From Porphyra umbilicalis (taxonomy: Eukaryota; Rhodophyta; Bangiophyceae; Bangiales; Bangiaceae), in contig KV918975.1 in NCBI GenBank assembly GCA_002049455.2, forward strand, positions 1 through 64,000: a stretch of DNA of 64,000 bases. The letters run 5' to 3'. The position numbers and the translations under genes are program-made. The notes beneath the pieces were generated by a model. The model was not told where the DNA came from. It ran no database searches and saw nothing but the letters and a program-made list of their open reading frames with translations. Shown piece by piece: positions 28,641 to 39,223 of this stretch; position 1 is the stretch's first letter; every line of letters begins with the position of its first letter.

Positions 28641-29600
28641 TCATGGCCCATGTTGTGGGAGTTGTATCCCTTGCATCTGCTGATAAGGCACTTCGTACTC
28701 GAAACATGCGCGTATGGCGGTAGCGTACCAACTGGTGTTGGTCCATTGTGGTATGACCGCGGTTGCTTCCTCTGTGGTTGTCACCAAGTGTCGAAGGACT
28801 GAGTCCAAATGTTGTACCGGGGGTACCAGAAACCCGTTGGGGAGCACTGGTACAGAGGGATCGCTCCCGATCAGTGTCGCCTGCTCGGATTTTGGCCATA
28901 CATATGTGTACGGGCCGTAAACACGGTTCAGCCGAGGGAAATGCCGCAAGGCAAGTCGGGGGTCACACGCAAAGTTGCGCGTCATGGACGGCAGAGTGGA
29001 CTTGAGCCACACGACAGGAATTACTTCCTTATTTGCGGCGGCTGTACTTGAATCTGTCCACGAGAGATCGGCATGGATAACTCCGTCCCCGGTAACATGG
29101 ACATGTTGGATAGTGGGTATCCACGTGGAGTCCGTGACGATGTTGGCCACGGTTGTGAGCCCGGCCTGTCGGCGACTTCGTCGCGTTGGCGTTTGCCATT
29201 CGTACCCGGGTACATGCTTCTTCTTCTGCCGAAGAAATCGCACCACCAGGTTGCGTGGGAGATTCTCCAGAGGTTCCCAGGTGTCGTCCTTCGACCCGTA
29301 GTCGAACAAGCGCACCTTAGCGCTGTAGAACTCGCGTCGCGCGTTCATCTTTTTCATCAAACTCTTGCGCTGGAAGACACTTTCCAGCGTCGACCACATT
29401 TCCACCGTCGTCTCGCAGTCCGACACGTGCTCGAGCTGCTCAGACCCAAGGGTGAGCCCGATGATGGCGCACGCCTTCGTGTCTCGACGCTTCCACAAAG
29501 CCAACTCGCGGTCTTCCGCGACCGCCGGCTTGCCGTCTTCGTCAAGCATATCGTTCAGGTCGCGCAGAGCGAGGACCATCTTAATGCGCTGACGCCACTC
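28641..29600 (-). pseudogene. Copia-type gag joined to a gypsy chromodomain
   Basis: The frame reads WRQRIKMVLALRDLNDML, a copia-type gag (UBN2/retrotran_gag_2-like) segment, to REFYSAKV at about 29313. Without a break it then becomes RLFDYGSKDDTWEPLENLP, a chromodomain tail nearly identical to the end of the plus-strand gypsy pol at 34384-34476. The junction shares AGCGCTAAGGTGCGCT with that pol, so it looks like microhomology-driven deletion or template switching. The N-terminal piece IKIYKFTETNFHE lies at 30106-30150, beyond the solo LTR. About 230 further residues follow the chromodomain without recognised motifs. Confidence 0.65.
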
Positions 29601-30100
29601 TGTAGCGGTTCTAAGCACCACCACGTTGGTTCGTCGTCTGGCCGAAGTGACCTCTTGATCAACTCGGTGCGTCGAAGGAACTGCCCTGGAAATCGACGAC
29701 TCACAGCCCAGCCTTCCCCCAACGGGAGGAGAGGATCAAGGCAAAGCCCAGGGGGGAATCGTAGTCCAAAGCACAGTTGGTTTTATCAAACGGCGACGGG
29801 GACGGCATCCCCGCTCTCAATAAACCCCTCCCAAACCCGAACGCCGGTGGCCACAGTAGCCACCCCAAATGCGCCAAAACGATAAATCGCTCCAAAGCGA
29901 AAAGTTCATACAAGTAGTAGGGGGGCTGGGAAAACCACTGGGGAAAAGCCCCGTCCCCGACTGAATCCAATCTTCCCGAGATCTGGTCAGATCATTCCCT
30001 TGCTGGCCTGGATCGGGATATTTTGGAACGGCCCCCGGAGGTGTGCTGTCCACAGCTAAGGGCCACGCTCCTTCCAACTGGAGGACCCCCGACCGTCACA
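29601..30100 (+). mobile_element. 500-bp solo LTR
   Basis: The sequence begins TGTAGCGG and ends CCGTCACA. It is flanked on both sides by CACTC (29596-29600 and 30101-30105). Removing it rejoins a gag reading frame (NFHE to EWRQ) in register. An AATAAA at about 29818 on the plus strand suggests this orientation. A solo LTR is normally left by recombination between the two LTRs of a full element. No other copy lies in the window. Confidence 0.8.
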
Positions 30101-30105
30101 CACTC

Positions 30106-30690
30106 GTGGAAGTTCGTCTCCGTAAACTTGTAGATCTTGATGCCGCCCGTGCCGGCAGCGCCTCCGTCCACGATGTCTTCTTGTCGTAGTGCCCGACCTT
30201 GCCGAGCCGTGCGCCTTGATCGGCACGTCCTTGAACCACCTTGACCTCGTCTTCTTCGCACTTGCCGCGACCGCCGCGACACCAGCTGGCACATCTTGCT
30301 CTTGTCACAGCCCCGGCTCTGGGCCCATAACCTGTTGAAACGCAATGATGATAGAGGTTGGGGGACCACGGTGAAGCGGTTGAGTGGCTTGAGCTTGTGT
30401 GTGTGTGTGCGAACGTGCTTTTGTTGGTTGTCCTAAGGTTCGCCCGCCTCTCCCATCCGAGAGCACCACTCAAATAGGCCCCACCGGCCCAAGTGCTCCC
30501 CCCACTCGCGGCCACACCGACGCCGACGCCCTCGCACCAAATCGAATCACTCACCAAATCAAAAGCCACTGGCGCAAAGCGAAGATCAAATCCAAAACAT
30601 GCCGAAAGTAACGCCCCAAGATGACCCAACACGAATTTGTGCAACTTGACCACGTCTTGCCAATGTACCATCTGCGGTACCATAGGGGTC
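30106..30690 (-). pseudogene. 5' part of the chimeric gag and its leader
   Basis: The minus strand reads GGIKIYKFTETNFHE up to the solo LTR boundary. Upstream is a leader with a GTGTGTGTGTG-like stretch near 30395-30415 and no recognised domain. The frame from 30692 is open but non-descript before the gag motif. Confidence 0.5.
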
Positions 30691-30709
30691 ACCGACCATC
30701 ATCCATCCG

Positions 30710-33700
30710 CGAACCGCCAGTGAAGTCGGCGAAGAGCATCACAGTCCAACACGAAGCTGCCGCCCTGTACTTGACACGGGCGCCGGGTTGAACATAGTGC
30801 GAACTAGTGTTCTCCCTGCGAACTGGATGGCTTACGCTGAGAAGTTGACCACGCTTGTTCGCATCCGAGATGCAAACAACAACCGTCTCGTGATGTATTA
30901 TGCCATACATCTGTAAGTAGACACCCGCGGTGTACGTCTGTTTGACCGATTCCTCGTTTCCGACAACTTGTCAGTCCCGTGCATCTTTGGCACCGAGTTC
31001 ATTGAACAAAACATTGAGGCGATCTTTCCGCGTTTGCGAAAGATCGTCTGGTAGGAACACGGCAGTTCCTCCGTGCGTTTCACGGAGGAACTGCCTCGGC
31101 CAACGCCAATCTTGACTTGTCTTAGTGATAGTGCCTGGGACCGCCATTGGCAAGACAAACCCGCAAGGGTGCGAGCCTGTTAACAGGTACGTGTCGGCGG
31201 ACAACAAGAGGAGTGGATCATGGCCACATGTGACACCCCCGGTATGGTAACCATCACACCGAACGTTCGGTTACGCCGACACAAGTCAATGGCGGTCGCC
31301 CGCGGCCTTGCCATCGTCAAGCCCGACGAACCCTTCTTAGTCAAGTTATGCAACTTTGTCAAAGACCAAGACATTGTTCGCAAGAACTCAACCTTCGGGT
31401 TTGCCGAACCCTACCAAAAGCCGATGTTGGCCGCCGTCTTGGATGACAACACTCCAAAGGATGAAACCGATACTGCATTGGACGACGCGAGTCGTGGCCC
31501 ACTCGAGGACCTCGACCTCAGTGAGGCTCCCGAGTATCTGCACAAGCATATTCGAGACATGCTCAAGACGCATTGGTCTATGTGAGATGGAACCCTTGGC
31601 GGCATCCGTGCTACGGAGCACGCCATCGTCACTCCTCCAGACGCTCTGCCCATACGGGCTCAACCATACCGGACCGGGACGTTCAAACGGCAGATAATCG
31701 CTGATCAGATCAACAAGATGTTGAAGCTGGCCGTCATTGACCCTAGCCATACTGCTTGGGCGAGCCCCGTAGTATTTGTACCAAAGAAGAACGGCAAAGC
31801 CCGATTCTTTGTCGACAATCGTCGGTCAAACAACATCTCAAAGAAGGATGCTATCCCTTGCTTCGAATGGAGGACTGCCTTGACTCCTTGGGAGATGCCG
31901 AGGTGTTCACGTCTCTCGACTGGACCGCGAGGTACTGGCAAGTGCTCTTACGCAGGGACGACCAAGAGAAGACGGCATTCAACACGCATTGTGGTATAAA
32001 CAACTGGTTATCACTGCCTTTCGGCTTAATGAAGGCGCCTGCTACCTTTCACCGTGCGTTGGATATTATCCTTTCGGGCTTGAAGTGGCAGATAGGCCGT
32101 GTCTACATAAACGATGTCATCATCTTCTTTGCGAACGGGGAACAAAACGTCGAGGGCGTTGATACGGTTCTGCACCGTCTCCGCGAAGCCGAGGTTACCC
32201 TAAAATTGTAAAAGTGCACGTGGTTCTCCGACGAAGTCAAGTACCTCGGACACATTGTCGGCCCCGGGCAAATGCACGTGCATAACAAGAACGTGGATGC
32301 TCTGAAGCATGCCAAGTTCCAAACGACGAAGAACCAGCTGAAAAGCTTCTTGGGCATGTGCAACGTCTATCGACGTTTCGTAAAGGACTTGGCCAAACGC
32401 GCGAAGCCCCTGAACGCCCTGACTAGCGCCGAGATCCCACCGGATCTACCACCACCAACGGACGTGGCCATCGCGGCATTCTAGGATCTTCGCAGCGCAC
32501 TATTGCGCCCACCGGTACTTTCCTTGCCAAAGGCCAACCGGAAGCTCGTCGTCGACGCCGACGCATGCGTTGACCAAGTCGGTTGTAAACTTCTCCAGGA
32601 GGAACCGGGCGAACTGCTTCAACCTGTCGGATATTGGAGCCAAGGATTCACTGCTGCAGATCAAACCTGCTCCACCACGGAGCGCGAATGCCTCTGCGTC
32701 GTGTGGACTGTCCTCAAGTTGAGGCACTTCCTCGACAGGCAACGGTTGCTCATCCGAACGGATCACCAAGCACTTCGCTTGATCTACAGCACGACTGACT
32801 CAAGCGGACGCTTGATGCGATGGCGACTTTGCCTCTCCGAATACACATTCGATATGGTTTATGAACCAGGTGCATCGCACCACTTGCCCGACTTCCTGTC
32901 GCGCGCCTCTACGGTGGCGCCGCCAGAAGATATCCATGACGATATAACTTGCCTGGCATTGGCCGAGACGGCCAACGGCTTAAGGACGGGAAGGTACACG
33001 GGTACCGACAAAACGGAACCGATGGAGTTCGACGATGTTGTCTAAGCACAACAAACAGACAACTACTGTGTCGAGATGTGCACTCGTGTGGAGCGCGGAA
33101 TGGCCAAGGCCTTCTTCCACAACGAGCATCGCGCTCTGTATCGCCGGACGCCTTACGGCAACCAATTGGTTATATCAAAATCATGACGCGAACACGTCTT
33201 GACGCATGAGCACCACGCCATAGTGGCAGCCCATCCTGGTATGAACCGGATGTATTACACCATGCGAAAGGCATATTACTGGCCTTCGATGGTAACGGAC
33301 ATCCACATCACCATCGCCAAGTGCACAACTTGTGCCCAAAGCCGCCTCGCCTTGCGGCGACACACCACGCCCTTGACGCTGTTCCCGGCTACTGAGCCTC
33401 GCACGGAGCTGTCCGTTGACATCTTTGGGCCCGTCCCGGCCTCCAAGAAGAACAATAGCTTCATCTCGGATATCACTGACCGCTTCGCCAAGCTCACCAA
33501 GTGTGCCGCCTTACGACGAATTACGGCCATGACCGTGGCGTCAGCCATCATCGACGCGTGGGTGTCCGCCTTCGGGCCACCGGACCGGATCCTATCGGAC
33601 GAAGGGCCCCAGTTCATGTCGAACTTCTTCATCGCTCTAATGAAAATGCTTGGCATTGAAACGGTTCGCACCACGGCGTATCACCCCCAAACGAATGGGC

Positions 33701-34476
33701 AAGTTGAACGGTACAACCGTACCATGGCTACTCAGCTGCGACACTACGTCGCTGATGACCCATCACGATGGGACGAGCTACTCCCGGTAATCGCCCTGGC
33801 ATATAATAGCCAACCGCACCGGTCCACGGGTATCACTTCATTTGAGCTCGTTATCCCAAGGCGGATCCCCAACCTCACGGTTCGCAAATTGCCCCCGGGC
33901 ACTCCGCTGACCAATGAGGGAATGCTCAAGGATGGGTCACCCCTAGCTCGAAAACGCGAGTTCATGGCCCGCCTTCGCAAGCATAACCCCATCGTAGGCG
34001 AGGCATTGCGTAAGACGCAACAACGTTACAAACGTAACTTCGACCATCGGGTCGCAACCTGCAATGCGGACGTCAAGATCGGCGAGTACGTATGCACGAC
34101 CAGCCACGATGGGCAAAACAAGCTGCAAAGCAAGACCCTTGGACCCTTCGTGGTCGCTGACGCCACTGCGGACGCCTCCACATTTGTCATTGATATTGAC
34201 GGGGAGGAGAAACGCGTCAGCAGTGACCATGTCACCCCAGCTCCTCGTCCAACGACGGCGGACACTGTGCTGCACCCCGTACTAGATGGTCTAGACCAAC
34301 GCAAGTCACCCCCGGCAACTGCCGATGAGTATGTGATCGACAAGCTCCTAGGCTTACGCCAGACGGGTGACAGCTATAGCGCTAAGGTGCGCTGGTTCGA
34401 CTACGGGTCGAAGGACGACACCTGGGAACTCTTGCAGAACCTCCCCCGCAACTTGGTGGTGCGTTTCCTTCGTTAG
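30710..34476 (+). pseudogene. Ty3/gypsy chromovirus pol, multiply broken
   Basis: Ordered domains are visible despite decay. The retropepsin end (FLVSDNLSVPCIFGTEFIEQ) lies at about 30945-31005. The RT fingers and palm follow at about 31700-32211, where YIND (N at 32110-32112) replaces the family YxDD. RNase H is at about 32500-32900 with FLSRAS. The integrase has an HHCC finger at 33205-33345, then D at 33418, D at 33598 and E at 33706 (DD35E). A chromodomain-like tail ends at 34476. In-frame stops occur near 31051, 31583, 32209, 32482, 33043 and 33184, with a frameshift near 31870. The gene cannot make a full product, though the integrase-chromodomain part (33199-34476) is still open. Confidence 0.85.
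31061..31095. repeat. 15-bp perfect hairpin in the gypsy protease region
   Basis: GGCAGTTCCTCCGTG is followed by a 5-nt loop and its exact inverse. It sits just after an in-frame stop of the broken pol. A second 8-bp hairpin (GATCTTTC/GAAAGATC) lies at 31021-31045. Confidence 0.8.
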
Positions 34477-34900
34477 AAGAAAAAGAATGTACCGGGGTAC
34501 GAGTGGCAAATGCCACTACGACGAAGTCGCCGACAAGCCGGGCTCAAAACTGTGGCCTATATCATCATGGACTCCACGTGGATACCCACTATCCAACATG
34601 TTCATGTTACAGGTGACGGAGTTATCCATGCCAATGTCTCGTGGACTGATTTAACTACCTCGTAGTTAAATCAGTCCACGAGACATTGGCATGGATAAAA
34701 AAAAGTACTACTTCGTACTTTTATCAACAGATGCAACGGATACGAATCCCACACAATGGGCCATGCTGGCCTGTCACTTCCTCCATCGCTATGATGACAA
34801 ATAGAAAATCTGGGAAGTGGATACAGACATGTCGAACGACAAAGAACCACAAGACAATGAAGCATCAACACCTTACAGGCGTAAGCCCCAGACATTAACA
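34477..34900 (+). mobile_element. 3' end of the gypsy element
   Basis: Sequence after the chromodomain stop, homologous to the minus-strand element at 28504-29250 but internally deleted and rearranged at a fold-back hairpin (34622-34698). It ends GACATTAACA, the counterpart of TGCCAATGTC at 28504 on the other copy. The start of the LTR could not be placed. Confidence 0.55.
34622..34698. repeat. 37-bp perfect hairpin (fold-back duplication)
   Basis: The arm at 34622-34658 is the exact reverse complement of 34662-34698, with a 3-nt loop (CTC). The left arm matches the normal element sequence seen in the minus-strand copy near 29050; the right arm is an extra inverted copy. This is a fold-back made during DNA synthesis or repair. 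Confidence 0.9.
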
Positions 34901-35580
34901 CACCCTCCTGTGGCGTCACAGCACACCTACCCCCAGCCCAGAGGGCGACCGCGCCATGACGCCCCTTAATCCCGAGCCAGGACCCCGGAAGAAAACACCA
35001 GTACCGCCTACACACAACTGGCGAGGCCAGGTACACCCCGACGAGCACGACACAGCACTGTTGGATCCGAATGATTACTTGGTGGGCGAAGGGGGTCGGG
35101 GCCAGCACCGCAGACCTCCACCCTTATATACCCTCGGGGACCCGGCCCAGAACACGCGAAAAGGGATCTCAACATAGACACGCACCCAGACCCACCAGGG
35201 TCACCCACTCCCACTGGGAGGGGAAGGTAGTAAACCACGCATCGCTCCTGCGCAAACGAAGCCCGTTAAGTAAGCAAGGCGTAACTACCAAAACATTAGC
35301 GCAGGATGAAAACCCAGGACGATTGGGAAGATGTAACGGTTACCCGATTTGGGTGTATATTTCCGAACTTCCGTACTAAAGCAAGTCGCTCGTTAAGCCG
35401 TTACTCGGGTCACTTAGTTAGTGACCGTCTTCCTTACCATCCCAATGACATGGCCTGGTAAATGACCCTGCGCCTGTGTGGTCCTCTGCGATCTGGGCCT
35501 CTAGTTGAGGCGGATCGCGACAGGTGACCGCGGTAGGTGGCATACTACCACACCTCCCGCCAGGGTCAGCAGAGCAATTC
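34901..35580. other. Intergenic/LTR-like sequence with a TATA box
   Basis: No gene is seen. The minus strand contains GAGGGTATATAAGGG at 35121-35136, typical of an LTR or core promoter, with GTGCTGTGACGCCACA further downstream on the same strand. It may belong to the element copy to the right or to an unplaced LTR. Confidence 0.4.
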
Positions 35581-35595
35581 ACTTAGCAGTGAACC

Positions 35596-37592
35596 CTACT
35601 CCTCCTCCTCCTCATCGCTACGACGCGAGTCGCGACGGCAAAAGTGGCGAGAGCCAAAGCTGGCCCCCGAATCCTGGAAGGCGCTACGCGCGCGCGTGTT
35701 GCGCGCCGACGGCGGGGCCCCGCCCAACGGCCCCCCGTCCGCATGGGCACGACGCCCCAGAACGCTCTGAGCGTTGAAGCGCGTAAGCGCTACCGCCTCC
35801 TCTGGCTGAACAGCTTCGAGGTGCTGAGCAAAGCGCTCGTAGTTGGCATCGCCATCAACGGCGCGAGCCACGTCCCGCCCAATCGTGGCCACGGCCGACT
35901 CAACCCCTCACCCGTTCGCCCGCTTCACAGCACGGCGCAAGCCGGTCACTTGATCCACCCAGGCATGCGCCACCGCTGACACAGCAGCCCCACGGGGCGC
36001 GCGAAGGCGCACGTCGCGCACGCGCGCCGACCCAAACAGGGCAACCGCCGCGGAGGAAGAGGCACGCGTCGGCCAAGTGGCCTCGATAGCCTGTGGCGAC
36101 GATATCTACCGCGAGCGATTGCGACGCGGCGACCGCGAGCGTTCGCGACGCGGCGAATGCGAACGGTGGTAACCACCACGATCGCCACCGACGGCATATG
36201 CCCCTTCCGGATGAGTCTGTCGACCGCGACGCCACACCCCGAGGTGGCTCGGAGGAGGCGGTGCCACATGGGCAGGCGCATTCGGGTCAGGTGCCCGTCA
36301 AAGTCAACACACGCGTGTCGAAGGCAAAATCCGAACTCCTTGGTCGCATCGACTGTCACGCGCACATGTCGCGCCTCGCCGGTGTCTTGGTCCCGACGGA
36401 CCACGTCCTTAAGGACGAACCGCAAAGGGAGCACGTCCATTGCTCGGCGCATATTGCCATACAAGGCATGTGCCGCCTCGCCGTCAGGCGCCTCGCGCAG
36501 TTTGGACGTGTCCAGGACGTCAAGGTGACGAAGTGTCTTCTCGTCCAGACGGACAGAGACCTTGTCCTCTTAAAGGGTGCGAACCCAAGCAGCAATCAGA
36601 TTGCAATAGTACTCCGAGTACACAATCTTCCAAGCGGAACTATACTCGTTTCGCAACGAGCCCGCCAGGTACGACACCACCACCGGGGTCGCCACCCAAA
36701 GATCGGTCTTGGGCTTCCATTCGGGGACTGGCGGAAGCCAACGAGACAAGTCAAATGACTTCGGCGCCCGGAGGAATCCGGCTGACCACTCTGTCGGCAT
36801 AGCCCGCGCCCGGGAAAGAACCGTGTGTCCGCCGCTCGGCGATGGTCTGTCGCGAACAGCGGCAACCGAAAGGGGTTCGGTGGCTCGCTCATGCGAGGGC
36901 TTCGATCTTCGTCGACCGCGTCGTTCTCCTCCGCCGCCACCAGCGTAAGCTGATCCAGGTACTCTGCCAAACCGGCATCGGGGCCGATCGGAGCCGCGAG
37001 GTCCGTGGCCACGGAGCTCCCGAGGAAGACGGCCTTCATCCAGTTCCGCAACAAGCAGAAAAACGAGTTGGCCGCCGCCTCGAAAGTCTGCGTCCCCCTC
37101 ACGGGAAACAACAAAGCGTTGGTGCACACCAAACGGTGATTTGGGTGCAAGGGCACTTGGTACCGAATGACTTCGTTGCAAAACGACATGAATTCGTATA
37201 TAAAGGCGCTTTTGCCCCTGGTTCTCAAAGAACGGGTCCCCATGGACCTCGGCCACGCGGTCACCAGCATGGCTGGGTACGCCAGGCTCAACCAACACGT
37301 CGACGAAGCCCGGCAGGGCCTCGTACCGCGCGTGAAGACGCCGAGTGTGCGCGCGAGCGCGGTTGCGAATGCAAATGTCATACAGACCTTGGTCAGCGAT
37401 GACTGGGACCCTGTCAACCACTTCGGTTGGGCCAACGTGCGCATAAAACATGCCGCTAAGCCGAAACTGGCGCAGCATCTCCGGGTCGGTGGACCCTTCG
37501 ACGTCGCGTCCGTCACCCGCCACGGCGTGAGCCACGTGCGCCTCGCCGTTGGCGTTGCCGCCGTCCACCGCCATCTCTGCGTGGTCCATCAT
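35596..37592 (-). pseudogene. Gag-like protein of copy B, frameshifted
   Basis: Homologue of the intact protein at 26484-28451. It shares AMAVDGG/EMAVDGG, SGMFYAHVGPTE, DLWVATPVVVSYLAGS and VDGDANYERFAQHLEA. The reading passes through at least three frames (37592, then 37516, then 37592 again, then 36464 and 35892), so the gene is dead. The acidic end is longer (EEEEE). The order of segments is unchanged. Confidence 0.8.
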
Positions 37593-37639
37593 GCTGGTAC
37601 CTGGGTGCTTACCCTTCCCGCCCCCATACGTAGCCGCAA

Positions 37640-38170
37640 GACAAACCGCCCGCGCCGCAAAGCAAATCGCCCGCGCCGCCGGCCGTTATCACCCGCGCCG
37701 CAAGGCAAATCGCCCGCACCGCCGGCCGTTGCTGACCGCGCCGCAAGGCAAACCGTCCGCGCTGCCGGCCGTTGCCGCCCGCGCCGCCGGTCGATGCCGC
37801 CCGCGCCGCCGGCCTTTCCGCCCGCGCCACCGGCCTTGCCGCCCTTGCTCCCGGCCTTGCCGCCCTTGCCGCCGCCGCGCTTAGCCGCCGGGCTTGCCAC
37901 CGGCGTTAACGGGCTCGTCGCCCTCGCCGCCGGCCTTGCCGCCCTTGCCGCCCTTGCGCGCCGCCGCCAGGCTTGCCGCCCTTGCTCCCGGCCTTGCCGC
38001 CCTTGCCGCCGCCGCGCTCAGCCGCCGGGCTTGCCACTGGCGCCAACGGGCTCGTCGCCCTCGCCGCCGCCCCTGCCGCCCTGGCCTCTCTTTCGCGCCG
38101 CCGCCGGGCTTGCCGCCCTTGCCGACTTGCCGCCCTTGCGCTCCGCCGCCGGCCACGCCGCCCCCCCCCC
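37640..38170 (-). repeat. Expanded glycine-codon minisatellite in copy B leader
   Basis: Degenerate GGC/GCC-rich units (minus-strand CGGCGGCAAGGCCGG and AAGGGCGGCAAG) fill about 530 bp, against about 100 bp in copy A. The minus-strand frames read Gly-Gly-Lys-like repeats but are interrupted and are not considered a gene. Confidence 0.65.
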
Positions 38171-38890
38171 CCCACGGACGCTCGCCCACGCTCACCGGGT
38201 CCTCAACCTCGCGGTTGCCCGACTCGCGGTGGAGCATCCCAATTCAAGCAATGCCGTTGGGCCTCAATCTGTGCGCGAGCACGATGACACGGGATGGCCC
38301 CGCGCCGACAATAGCACACCCGCACAAAACACGGTGGTAACCGGTCGCAGGATACGCACCCCCCCCCTCGGCAACACGGACCCGCGTCCCAGCTTTCGCC
38401 TTGTCGCCGGAATAGTCAAACCCCGACGAAGCTGGCGCCACCCGGCACCGACGACGGTAACCCCAGCACGCGCTGCACGACACGCTCGCACAACGACGGG
38501 TCTTAACCCCGACACTCGTCACCCGGCACCCGGCCGCCTGGCCCGCACTCATGCGCAGACCCGCCTGCGCGGGCGTGCTTACGCGTAAGCGTCGATATGA
38601 CCCGCAGCGCAAGCTGCTCGCCACACACGCACGCGCGCGCGTGGCTGGACGGTCGCGACCGGCGACGGCAAACCGCCACCTCTCCCCGATTGGGACGGGG
38701 CGGCGCCACTCCACGACTCCCGCCGCCTGGGCGGTTACGCCCGCGCGGGCCCGTAAGAGACCGCGATCGCTCAATCGGGTTTCACCATCCTCGGATCTCA
38801 CCGGGACGGTTCGAATCTCGCGTCGGAGGTATGTAGCATATCTCTGCTCGCAATTGGCAAATTGCCACAGGTAGCCCCCTCGACGGGCGA
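38171..38890 (-). other. Leader of copy B
   Basis: Corresponds to copy A 25440-26260 inverted. A GGTTCGAATCTCGCG word at 38810-38825 resembles a tRNA T-arm or pol III B box. Flanking stems do not pair as a tRNA, so no tRNA is called. Confidence 0.5.
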
Positions 38891-39223
38891 AAGCCCATGT
38901 ATTCTGGGAATTGGCCTGTGGCATACCTTTTAGGGGGTTACTTCCGCATTGTTCATTTTCATTGTTCACTTGCTTGCCAGTCTTATCTGTCTGCCGGCAC
39001 TCATTACGATCGCTCGAGATCGGACGGTCGATCAACCGGTGCCCTCGTTTATATTCAATCACCATGGGTCCGGGTCGCCGTCGTGGGCACCACCCGGCTC
39101 CCCATCGGATGCCCTTCGACAAAAGGTCTTTCTTCCCCGCCGCGACGGCGATAGAACTCGCTTTATTGCTTGGCTACGGTCGGTCTCAATACACTGATAA
39201 TTGCATCAACGTTATTATCATCA

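Larger units (their letters stand above)
28504..30692 (-). mobile_element. Minus-strand retroelement remnant with chimeric gag-chromodomain frame
   Basis: Its 3' end at 28504 (TGCCAATGTC read on plus) is the inverse of the 3' end of the plus-strand gypsy element at 34900. About 190 bp are homologous (28504-28693 with 34710-34900). Going leftward on the minus strand it holds a gag start near 30150, a solo LTR insertion (29601-30100), the rest of gag, and a chromodomain. Protease, RT and integrase are missing. Confidence 0.65.
35584..39223 (-). mobile_element. Gag-like-only retroelement, copy B (inverted)
   Basis: The minus-strand order is: terminal region 39223-38830 (shares TTATTGCTTGGCTACGGTCG with copy A inverted), leader 38830-37600 with expanded repeats, then the broken gag-like gene 37592-35596. 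It is the inverted, more decayed counterpart of 25098-28503. Its terminus at 39223 abuts an internal piece of a gypsy RT, so it probably inserted into that element. Confidence 0.6.

Noticed and set aside
38805-38830. tRNA gene suggested by GGTTCGAATCTCGCG
   Set aside because: T-arm, acceptor and anticodon stems do not pair, and the same word occurs in copy A as element leader sequence.
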